Positions 1 through 7,947 of a DNA stretch of 64,000 nucleotides are shown here, one piece after another. The stretch lies in the NCBI GenBank assembly GCA_031200235.1, contig CP133595.1:1116001-1180000 (forward strand), given 5' to 3'. The stretch comes from Cuniculiplasma divulgatum. Lineage in GTDB: Archaea; Thermoplasmatota; Thermoplasmata; Thermoplasmatales; Thermoplasmataceae. Under the pieces are notes generated by a model. The model saw only the letters and a list, made by a program, of their open reading frames with translations. It was not told the origin of the DNA and made no database searches. Position numbers and translations under genes: made by a program. The first letter of the stretch is position 1. Each line of letters opens with the position of its first letter.

Positions 1-740
1 TCATCAATTGTTCCAATAGAATCGTAAATGTGGAGTTAATCAGGAAGGATGGAAGAATAGTTGCAAGGCCGGTGAGAGCAATTCCCGACGATCGCTTTCT
101 AAGATACAGGGACTGGGTCGAAACGAACAGAAAATATGTTCATACTAAGAGCAACGGGAGGCTTGGATACGTGCATATACCTGATATGGGGGTCAACGGA
201 TTTAACGAATTTTCAAGACTGTTCAGCAGGGAAGCAAATTACGATGGCCTGATTGTGGACGTACGATTTAACGGGGGAGGTTCTGTATCACAGATCATTC
301 TGGAGAAGCTGATGCGCGCCAGGCTTGGTTTCGATAAACCAAGATACGGTATTCCGCATGCATATCCAGCGGATTCTGTAAACGGGCCAATAGTGGCAAT
401 CACAAATGAGAATGCGGGATCAGATGGTGACATCTTCACCCACGCGTTTAAATTGCTTGGTATAGGTCCAGTTGTGGGCAAACGAACATGGGGTGGCGTC
501 GTGGGAATAAGCCCCCGCAGGAAACTGGTGGATGGCACCATAGTAACCCAGCCTGAATTTGCTCTCTGGTTCAAGGATATAAAATTTGGATTGGAGAATC
601 ATGGCGCAGAACCCACAGACGATGTTGAAAACCCACCTGACGCTTACATGAATGGCAAGGACGAACAGCTTGATTACGCTTTGCAGAAATGCATGAAAAT
701 GCTTGATGGATCAGAACGGCGTGTGGAATTTAAGCCATAG
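1..740 (+). CDS. tri: Tricorn protease, C-terminal part (5'-truncated by window edge)
   Basis: The frame (codons from base 3) is open through the left edge, so this is the tail of a longer gene; the GTG at 30 is not the true start. The visible part covers the end of the PDZ region and the C1/C2 protease domains of peptidase family S41. The motif NENAGSDGDIF (about 409-438) holds the nucleophile Ser and following Asp that correspond to Ser965/Asp966 of Thermoplasma tricorn, and NHGAEPTDDVENPP contains the late conserved Glu. Tricorn is a cytosolic giant protease that cuts proteasome products into short peptides, which the F1/F2/F3 aminopeptidases finish. An F1-type gene lies at 50065-50946. 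Family assignment is firm; the N-terminal beta-propellers and the upstream context cannot be seen. Confidence 0.93.
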   Translation, partial: INCSNRIVNVELIRKDGRIVARPVRAIPDDRFLRYRDWVETNRKYVHTKSNGRLGYVHIPDMGVNGFNEFSRLFSREANYDGLIVDVRFNGGGSVSQIILEKLMRARLGFDKPRYGIPHAYPADSVNGPIVAITNENAGSDGDIFTHAFKLLGIGPVVGKRTWGGVVGISPRRKLVDGTIVTQPEFALWFKDIKFGLENHGAEPTDDVENPPDAYMNGKDEQLDYALQKCMKMLDGSERRVEFKP

Positions 741-767
741 GTCTTTAAGATATTCCACATTTATCTC

Positions 768-1001
768 ATGCACAGTATCTTCAGAGTAAATGGTGTGGTG
801 GTAACCCAGTATATCTTATCATTCTCTGATAAATATTTTCATTGGAACAAAGTGTTGCAAGTAATTGATACTTGTAATTTCAGAAAAGTGCCTTCGACAT
901 TGAAATCAGAATATCCATCTTTAATGAACCCTTTTTCTGTAAATTCACACTTCGATCCTATTAAACAGGATGTGACTCGAGAGTTGAAAATCATCCAATA
1001 A
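768..1001 (+). CDS. Possible small ORF, unknown (doubtful)
   Basis: A 77-codon frame begins with ATG about 20-25 nt after a TATA-like stretch (around 742-749), which would fit a leaderless transcript. The product matches no family I recognise, has no clear domain or membrane segment and is rich in residues common in random translation. It sits alone between tricorn and the ABC locus. The spacer that follows (1002-1242) contains a short ATG frame beginning MPKRQNSLRN, which weakly recalls the N-terminus of IS5-like transposases, so the whole stretch may be decayed DNA. Treat as unproven. Confidence 0.2.
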   Translation: MHSIFRVNGVVVTQYILSFSDKYFHWNKVLQVIDTCNFRKVPSTLKSEYPSLMNPFSVNSHFDPIKQDVTRELKIIQ

Positions 1002-1150
1002 ACTGGCAAACATTGAAGTTTGCTATGGTTTTTAACTGAAGCATCGAGGTATGCCGAAAAGGCAAAATTCTCTTCGTAATGGCCAATAGATCCTTATTTC
1101 AACTCTATAGAACTGGTTATGGATTGTTATTAATCCAGATATTGAACGAT

Positions 1151-1160
1151 AGTTATAAAT
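1151..1160 (+). promoter_or_regulatory. TATA-like promoter element of binding-protein gene
   Basis: The AT-rich box AGTTATAAAT lies about 85 nt before the ATG at 1243. It predicts transcription from about 1180-1185 and a leader of about 60 nt. No strong Shine-Dalgarno precedes the ATG; GGAAAAAGA is the nearest purine stretch. Confidence 0.4.
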
Positions 1161-1242
1161 ATGATAGTTTTCATAAACATTTCATCGATGAAGGTGATAT
1201 GCTATATCAAGTGATGGAAGAAAGTTAGATGGAAAAAGATAT

Positions 1243-4200
1243 ATGAAACTTGGTGCCGTAATGGCCATACTTATTGTATTTGTTATGGTTGGCCTTGCTG
1301 TATCGGAATCAAACGCTGTGGGCAACGGCTCCAATGCAGTATCAGCTGTAGGAAGCTCTGCAATTGCTTCTGCAGGCTCGGTAACACCTTATACATATCC
1401 CACCACGACAATGCAGGAACCTGGCTATACTAATGGAACATATATAATGGCAGCAACTAACAATGTTGAACATTTGAATGTTTATCTTACGACCGATGTT
1501 TATAGCTTCTACCTGCTCGACGAGATATATGATTCGGCAACCAACCTGCTGCCAAATGAAACAATTTCGCCGTGGCTGGCAACTAACTGGTCAGAAACTG
1601 CGGTGACATCAACAAATGCAGCTAGCTTCCTGGGTCTTGTCAATTCCACTACAAAAGCGACGTACGATCCCCTAAATGGAAAACTTGAACCGGTGAAATA
1701 TGTATATACTGTAAATATAAGACAGGGCGTACAGTGGACTGACTGGACACCAGCTAACGCAGGCAGTACATACACATACAGCAATGTAACAACTTTTAAT
1801 GGTCCAAGGGGCAACACACACACAATACACTACAGATTCAGCCCAATGACCATGAAGACACATTATGTCCAGTCTGCAGATTTTATACTTTCGTGGAAAA
1901 TACTGCAATCATCTGAAGATTACAGTGGTTCATTTGCCAACATTGTAAATGTGGTTCCTGTAAGCAACACTACAGTGGATTTCTATCTCTCAAATCAGTC
2001 TGCTACATTCGTGACGTACAGCCTTGAAACACCCATACTTCCATATCATATATGGGTCAATCACGACTATTCAACAGTTCCAGGGGTCTGGAATTACACT
2101 GCATCCCCTCCAAGTTCCACGGGCGGATACAATAACTGGAACGTCAGTTACAACCCCACCACTGGCATGGCTCCACAACTCGTTGGAACCGGTCCATTCA
2201 TGATGAATGGAGGATATGGCATGCCGAGCGGTCAGTGGATATTTGATCAGTACTGGAAACTTTACGTAAATCCCCATTACTTCGTACAGTACACAAAATC
2301 ACTCAGGCAGTGGACTCCAAAATTCTATGAACTTTACGTTCCAGAGTACCTGTCGCTATCATCCGCTGTTATAGCAATGTCTCTCAATCAGGTGTATCAG
2401 ATCGAGGGTGGAGTTACCCCAACATTTATTCCTACAATAGCCACGTTCTCGCACACATACATATTCAAGAAGCCCACCACTGGCTATGGATATATTCAGC
2501 TGAACTCATTTGGCCCCAGATCTGCGGCAAACGCATCGGCTGGAGCCTATCCCGGAATGAGTGGGCCATTCACGCCTGCAAAGATGTATCCTCCGCTGAA
2601 TATAACATCGGTGAGACAGGCTCTTAACTATGCGGTGAACAAGGTCTATCTTAATTCAGTCGTTGACCAAGGGTATGGTATTCCTGGGACTTCAGTTGTT
2701 CCTGATTCAGATAGTGTCTGGCAGAATACCAGCTTACCGTCTTTCTCATACAATCCAGCAAAGGCCATGCAGCTGCTGAACGAGACACCTGGAATGAAAT
2801 ATGTGAATGGTGTGTACGAGTACTATGGAGTTCCATTCACCATGAATATACAGATTACTTCTGCGGCATCTAACCCGCTTGGTGTTGAGGGGGCACTGCT
2901 CATTCAGAAGTGGTGGGATTCTATAGGCGTTCATACAACTGTAACGCAGGAAGCTTTCAGCACAATCGTCTCAAACTTACTGGATTACGGATATAGTGGC
3001 ATAGAGCTCGGGATAAGTGGAATAGAGGGAGATCCAACCGGGGACTTCGTCACATTCTACACACCTGCAGGATATGGTAGCGGGTTCTATCTGGGGCCCT
3101 TCACTCCTATGAATTCAACAACATTCCCAGGCCTAACAACATCCCACAACGGAACTTACTACGACAACCTCATGACATCATTATACAACAAAATGAATAC
3201 AAACACAACTCTGTCTGTAAGAATAGCTGCCGGAAATGAGATTCAGGGAATAGCGGCCTATGAGTCCACAATGATAAATGTTGGATACGGTATAGATCTG
3301 TTCCCAATAGATAATTCAACATTTGTTAATACAACACATGACACTCTAAGCCAAACCGGTTTTGAGTACTGGAATTTCATGTCAGTCCACCTGAGGTCCC
3401 AAGTTGTTGCTGCACCTCCCAGCAAGGCTCCAGAACAGCTGAGTGTTGGAGTAATGACTCCCAAACAGGTTTACACCAATGGAGAATACGGAAACGTTAC
3501 AGTACAGGTCAGGAACCAGTACGGATCACCTGTATCGGGTGCCAATATTACGCTTGGTGTGAATCCTTCCGGAGCACTGCTGAACATAACAAGCCTGAAC
3601 GGTGTTACGAATTCTAACGGCATTTACACACTGGAGTTCAAAGTGCTTGACAACCAGCCTCTGGTATACACATCAGACTACATTGGAGAAATCAACATCT
3701 CTGCTGCTGCGACAATTTCAAGCGCCACACCAGGTTCTGTTGTTCCTGGACTTGGCTATACTTTCATAGACGTCCAGCCTCAGCCGGTCGCCTATAAGGT
3801 AACTGAAATGCCGGCACTCAATGACAGCTATAATGTATTGAAGCCAATGCAGATAGAGGTATACAATCCGCTTACTGGAGACCCAATAAGCAATTACAGC
3901 CTCACGTTGCAGACCATTGCGGGCATTGTCACCATGACAAATGTAACATACAGTAACGCTGCCCTTTCCATGGTATCAGGCAACCCGCTCAACGAACTGT
4001 ACAATTCCATAAACTATGGAACACAGGTATCAAACATATCGTCAACGAGTACTAAACCAGTGAATCTTGCACTGACTCCAAACGGTACATTTGCAGTTAT
4101 CGTAAACAACGAAACCAACAGCATCTCACTGCTCAATCTATCCAGCATGAAAATCTCCAAGACTTTCGCCGTGGGAACTGGTCCTGATTCAGTTTCGGTA

Positions 4201-6201
4201 GCACAGATGACATCGAACACCACCTCTGTCTGGGCCTTTGTTTCGAACTATGGAAGTGCCAATGTAACAGCGGTTAACCTAAGTAGTGGCAAAACTGCTG
4301 GGAACTTTGCAGTAGGTAATAATCCGAGCGACGTCTCCCTGATAATGAACGGAGTAAACGACAGCTTTGCTCTGGTAACTAATGCCGGGTCTAACAACGT
4401 AACAGCGATTAATCTAACCTATTACGTAAATGCATCACACGGACACGGTTCTAACGTAAACATCGCTGTGGGTAGCATGCCTGACTATATTGCCTTCTCC
4501 GGCAATTACGCCCTGGTATCAAACTACGGAAGCAGTAATGTGAGCGTAATAAACATCTCAAAGCTAAGCTCCTCGACTACCAGCAAATCCCAGATTAAGC
4601 TTGGCACACAGAAGGGACCGGATGGTATGGCAGTTGTGGGGGCAGATCTCTATGTGGCAGAATCGGGTAGCAACAACGTATCAGCAATCCAGCTGGTAAA
4701 CCTGTCATACAACAGTTCCCTTGCAGCAGAAGGCTATGTTAACTACAGCTGGATCACAAACGTATCTGTGGGCAAAAATCCACAACAGCTTTCAGTTTCC
4801 GGTGGCTTCCTTTATGCGTCAGACACCGGATCCAACGTGCTGTCTGCAATAGCACTGTCCGATGTTGGAACATACAGCACTATGGATACTGTTGTAACAA
4901 ATATATCAACCGAAGCAGGCCCCATGGGTATGCTTACAGTGGGAACCATGACTCTTGTTGCTGATAGTTCTGGATATATTACAGTGGTAAACGATTCCAG
5001 CTCTGCAATATACCAGAATTATACACTGTGGCAGGTAACTGGCGCCACAGCCAAGAACGGTACTCTAACTGTGATGCTTAAAGTTGGGCCCAGAGCGGAC
5101 TTTAACCTAATGGGACAGAATCTTGAAAGCTATGTATTCCTTGGAAACTATGGAGCTGGTGCGCCGGTATCGGGAGCTGCACCATATATGACTATAGGAC
5201 AGATCACATCGGCCACAAACCCCAACGGATTCGGAACACTTCAGCCAGTGGAGCTTCCACTTGGGATTTCAGTTAGTAGCCCTGCTTACACAATCTCAAT
5301 GACAACATATCCAAACAACATATCGTCCCCGGGAGGAGCAGTCCAGGTGAATGTGACAGTTGTTAACGCGACAGGGGCTCCGGTACCTAACTTTGAACTG
5401 GACCTTATGAGTCAGAATGCACTGGGTGCAAACCGCGGATATTTCAGCGGAGCTGGACCAGTAATCCAGGCCACTGATCAGAACCAACTGTTCGGAAGCC
5501 TGGAACTCCCCGGAATACAGCTTACAACCAACTCTATGGGAATGGCCACAGCCATGTTCAACGCTGGGATGTATTCAGTGGCAATGCAGAATGGCAATTT
5601 CATAGGGTTCACACCGCAGTCTTTCACAGATCCTTACCTGATACCTGCTGACGACTTCGAGATAAGTGCTGTTGGTGTTACAGGCACTGCAGTGACTCAA
5701 ATGTCCATAAACTCCTCCCAGTCTGTGACAAACGTGCCACCATCTCCAATGGCTGCAACCTATTTCCCCGGAATATCGCCGGTTGACGGTGCCGTAATCC
5801 TGAGCAGTGGATCCACCTACACTCTGTACGTGAATTCCACATACAATTCACCTGCAGGTGTATCAGCGGGAAATGTTCCATTCACACTGTCCGCAACATA
5901 CGGAACATTCTCTCAGACATCAAATACAACAAACTCCAATGGAACATACACGGTCAGTTACACTGCGCCGAAGGTTACCACACTAACTGAGGTTACAATA
6001 ACTGTGGTGGCTGATGGAACAACCTATCTGGAGCACGTCTACATACAGCCTGCACCGACGCCACCCAATAATATTCTGTATTATTCGTTGATTGGTGTAT
6101 TTGCTGCACTATTTGTGATCTTCGCAGCACTGTATGTCATGGGAAGAAGGAAAGTCGTTCCACCGCCAACAGGAGGAGAACCACCAAAGACCGGTAACTG
6201 A
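1243..6201 (+). CDS. Giant ABC substrate-binding protein (family 5, Opp/Dpp type) with Ig-like repeats and YVTN beta-propeller
   Basis: A 1652-aa secreted protein anchored at its C-terminus. Residues about 1-25 form a signal/anchor helix. Residues about 60-720 resemble the SBP_bac_5 fold (oligopeptide/dipeptide binding), three times shorter than the whole chain. Then come Ig-like segments (about 745-930), a YVTN-type beta-propeller (about 940-1250) recognised by repeats such as VSNYGSANVTAVNLS and AESGSNNVSAIQL, more Ig-like segments (about 1350-1610), one transmembrane helix (about 1618-1640) and a basic, Pro-rich tail inside. N-x-S/T sequons are abundant, as expected for a glycosylated archaeal surface protein. 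The permease and ATPase genes follow 760 bp downstream. Peptide is the likely ligand from family knowledge; the role of the propeller is unknown. Confidence 0.88.
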   Translation: MKLGAVMAILIVFVMVGLAVSESNAVGNGSNAVSAVGSSAIASAGSVTPYTYPTTTMQEPGYTNGTYIMAATNNVEHLNVYLTTDVYSFYLLDEIYDSATNLLPNETISPWLATNWSETAVTSTNAASFLGLVNSTTKATYDPLNGKLEPVKYVYTVNIRQGVQWTDWTPANAGSTYTYSNVTTFNGPRGNTHTIHYRFSPMTMKTHYVQSADFILSWKILQSSEDYSGSFANIVNVVPVSNTTVDFYLSNQSATFVTYSLETPILPYHIWVNHDYSTVPGVWNYTASPPSSTGGYNNWNVSYNPTTGMAPQLVGTGPFMMNGGYGMPSGQWIFDQYWKLYVNPHYFVQYTKSLRQWTPKFYELYVPEYLSLSSAVIAMSLNQVYQIEGGVTPTFIPTIATFSHTYIFKKPTTGYGYIQLNSFGPRSAANASAGAYPGMSGPFTPAKMYPPLNITSVRQALNYAVNKVYLNSVVDQGYGIPGTSVVPDSDSVWQNTSLPSFSYNPAKAMQLLNETPGMKYVNGVYEYYGVPFTMNIQITSAASNPLGVEGALLIQKWWDSIGVHTTVTQEAFSTIVSNLLDYGYSGIELGISGIEGDPTGDFVTFYTPAGYGSGFYLGPFTPMNSTTFPGLTTSHNGTYYDNLMTSLYNKMNTNTTLSVRIAAGNEIQGIAAYESTMINVGYGIDLFPIDNSTFVNTTHDTLSQTGFEYWNFMSVHLRSQVVAAPPSKAPEQLSVGVMTPKQVYTNGEYGNVTVQVRNQYGSPVSGANITLGVNPSGALLNITSLNGVTNSNGIYTLEFKVLDNQPLVYTSDYIGEINISAAATISSATPGSVVPGLGYTFIDVQPQPVAYKVTEMPALNDSYNVLKPMQIEVYNPLTGDPISNYSLTLQTIAGIVTMTNVTYSNAALSMVSGNPLNELYNSINYGTQVSNISSTSTKPVNLALTPNGTFAVIVNNETNSISLLNLSSMKISKTFAVGTGPDSVSVAQMTSNTTSVWAFVSNYGSANVTAVNLSSGKTAGNFAVGNNPSDVSLIMNGVNDSFALVTNAGSNNVTAINLTYYVNASHGHGSNVNIAVGSMPDYIAFSGNYALVSNYGSSNVSVINISKLSSSTTSKSQIKLGTQKGPDGMAVVGADLYVAESGSNNVSAIQLVNLSYNSSLAAEGYVNYSWITNVSVGKNPQQLSVSGGFLYASDTGSNVLSAIALSDVGTYSTMDTVVTNISTEAGPMGMLTVGTMTLVADSSGYITVVNDSSSAIYQNYTLWQVTGATAKNGTLTVMLKVGPRADFNLMGQNLESYVFLGNYGAGAPVSGAAPYMTIGQITSATNPNGFGTLQPVELPLGISVSSPAYTISMTTYPNNISSPGGAVQVNVTVVNATGAPVPNFELDLMSQNALGANRGYFSGAGPVIQATDQNQLFGSLELPGIQLTTNSMGMATAMFNAGMYSVAMQNGNFIGFTPQSFTDPYLIPADDFEISAVGVTGTAVTQMSINSSQSVTNVPPSPMAATYFPGISPVDGAVILSSGSTYTLYVNSTYNSPAGVSAGNVPFTLSATYGTFSQTSNTTNSNGTYTVSYTAPKVTTLTEVTITVVADGTTYLEHVYIQPAPTPPNNILYYSLIGVFAALFVIFAALYVMGRRKVVPPPTGGEPPKTGN

Positions 6202-6216
6202 TTAACCGGAAATACA

Positions 6217-6245
6217 TTTTTTTTTCATTTTCAAAATTTTATCTA
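6217..6245 (+). terminator. T-rich terminator after binding-protein gene
   Basis: A run of nine T (6217-6225) and a second T-rich stretch follow the stop codon within 45 nt. Archaeal RNA polymerase terminates at such U-rich tracts, so the binding-protein message probably ends here and is made separately from the permease operon. Confidence 0.55.
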
Positions 6246-6651
6246 CATTTTGATCTTTATCAACTGTTTTATAACTTACCTGTGTCTTATATTTGGCACC
6301 AAGATTTACGTCTCATCAGTTCTGATTCTGCGTGGTGCATGAGGTGATATTATGGTCGGGTAAACCAGGAACCGCTCACTACAGCCGACAATTTTGCCGC
6401 AATCATTCTCCTGTGTTGATGCAAACATTCCATTTTATAAGCGCAGAGATCAATTTAGGATTATAACCACCGTAGAGGACGAACAACTTTACCCAGAAGA
6501 ATGAAAAGAGACACGTTGAGAACTTCACAAAGTTTCCTGATTTTATCCGTACTCTCGAAATGGGCTTTTCAAAATGCCCATACTGAGAATCAGAATTGCA
6601 CATATTCCTGAACTCTCGGGATAAGATTCACTGGTAATTTTGTGACTTTTA
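6246..6651. other. Spacer without recognisable gene
   Basis: No convincing coding frame, tRNA or repeat family. It contains one near-palindrome at 6560-6581 (arms ATGGGC and GCCCAT with complementary T4/A4 inside), which could form a small hairpin. Confidence 0.4.
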
Positions 6652-6885
6652 ATGAAAATATGCAGTTCAGTGCAAGCAGAGGTTCTTCCTGGTGAAATCA
6701 AGTCCTATAAGTTGTGGACTGATTCAGCCTGGATAGTGTGGTCAAGAGCAGAGGGAATTGACCACTAACTGGGATATGGAGACGTGTATGCAATCTCATG
6801 GCTCAAGGCAAATCCGTAATTGGAAAATAATGGGATTTCAATTTGGGCCTACTTTCCAGAGAAGTTAAATGATTCCATATCTTAA
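6652..6885 (+). pseudogene. Decayed gene fragment of unknown family
   Basis: One frame reads as protein-like sequence across two in-frame stops: MKICSSVQAEVLPGEIKSYK and onward to TAA (6766-6768), then LGYGDVYAISWLKANP and TAA (6817-6819), then LENNGISIWAYFPEKLND and a final TAA at 6885. The amino-acid composition is that of a real soluble protein, unlike the frames on either side. I do not recognise the family. It lies between the binding-protein gene and the permease operon, and suggests an insertion or gene loss here. Confidence 0.4.
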
Positions 6886-6930
6886 TAGCAAAATTTAACA
6901 CGCCCTCATTCACTGGCGATTTAGTTAGAA

Positions 6931-6938
6931 TTAAATAG
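6931..6938 (+). promoter_or_regulatory. TATA-like box of the first permease operon
   Basis: TTAAATAG ends 24 nt before the ATG at 6962, the spacing expected for a leaderless archaeal transcript. The same octamer recurs before the second permease operon (17269-17277). Confidence 0.5.
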
Positions 6939-6961
6939 AGTATTTCGTTATAACAACAGGC

Positions 6962-7939
6962 ATGAATCCCTATCTCATTGCAAGAAAGATAGTTCAGGAT
7001 GTAATTCTGATAGTTCTGATGGCTGTGGTCATTTTTGTTGTATACAGACTGATGCCTGGCAATCCAGCTCAATTGCTTTTATTTGGTGCCAAGAAGGCGG
7101 GGTTATCATCCCAGAAATTGCTGGCAGTTGAATCGCAGCTTGGCCTTGCTGGAGGTAAATGGAACTTTGCTAATTTCCTCATTTACATGAGGGATATGTT
7201 CACGTTCAACTTTGGATTTGATTATTTCGAACAGCTCTCTGTTTGGGATATTATAAAGCAGGCTTTGCCATATACAATGCTCCTGTTTGGAACTGCAGCA
7301 GTGGTCTCATTCGTTATTGGTATACCGCTTGGAATCGTAACGACCTGGGTCAGGGGCACGAAAAAGGAAAGCACACTTGTTTCAACTTCCAACATACTGA
7401 ATGCCATACCTTTTTTTGTGTTAGCCATAGTACTGATAATATATCTTACTGCAAAATTCCCTGTGTTTCCAGTCAGAGCTGATTTCCCAATTGCATGGAT
7501 CTCCGAGCCCGGTCACTGGGGCGGAGTGCTATATTATATGTTCCTTCCAACCGCGTCCCTTGTAATAATAGAAGCTGCGGGGCATCTTTTAACAACAAGG
7601 GCTGCCATGGTAGGGACACTTGGAGAAGATTTCATAACCACAGCAAAGGCAAAAGGGGTCAGTGAAGGAAGCATTATGTTTCACCATGCAGCCAGGAATG
7701 CCATGATCCCCATAAGTACCCGTATGGCTCTGGAATTTGCATTGCTTATGAGTGGTGCTGTAATTGTTGAGATTATATTTTCATGGCCTGGAATGGGGCA
7801 TCTGCTTTATCAGGCGACGCTTTCACTTGATTACCCGCTCGCTGAGGGCGCTCTGTTTGTCATCTCTCTGGTTACAATTATAACGTACTCATTTGTAGAC
7901 TTCATACACGCCTGGCTTGACCCGAGGATTAAACTGTAG
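6962..7939 (+). CDS. Peptide-type ABC transporter permease, DppB/OppB family
   Basis: A 325-aa integral membrane protein with the standard N-terminal helix (residues about 10-30), a extracytoplasmic loop, and the BPD_transp_1 core. The EAA-like coupling loop is visible as the segment around DFITTAKAKGVSEGSIMFHH (about residues 222-241), which contacts the ATPase. It ends with the usual LDPRIKL tail of this family. Length is normal for DppB. The partner permease follows after 8 nt with GGTGA as its Shine-Dalgarno. It would form the channel of a peptide importer together with the next two genes. Confidence 0.93.
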   Translation: MNPYLIARKIVQDVILIVLMAVVIFVVYRLMPGNPAQLLLFGAKKAGLSSQKLLAVESQLGLAGGKWNFANFLIYMRDMFTFNFGFDYFEQLSVWDIIKQALPYTMLLFGTAAVVSFVIGIPLGIVTTWVRGTKKESTLVSTSNILNAIPFFVLAIVLIIYLTAKFPVFPVRADFPIAWISEPGHWGGVLYYMFLPTASLVIIEAAGHLLTTRAAMVGTLGEDFITTAKAKGVSEGSIMFHHAARNAMIPISTRMALEFALLMSGAVIVEIIFSWPGMGHLLYQATLSLDYPLAEGALFVISLVTIITYSFVDFIHAWLDPRIKL

Positions 7940-7947
7940 GTGAATTT

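Noticed and set aside
6803-7072. Reverse frame of 89 codons before the first DppB gene
   Set aside because: Runs antisense through the DppB start and the promoter; Asn/Tyr/Cys-rich translation typical of AT-rich DNA.
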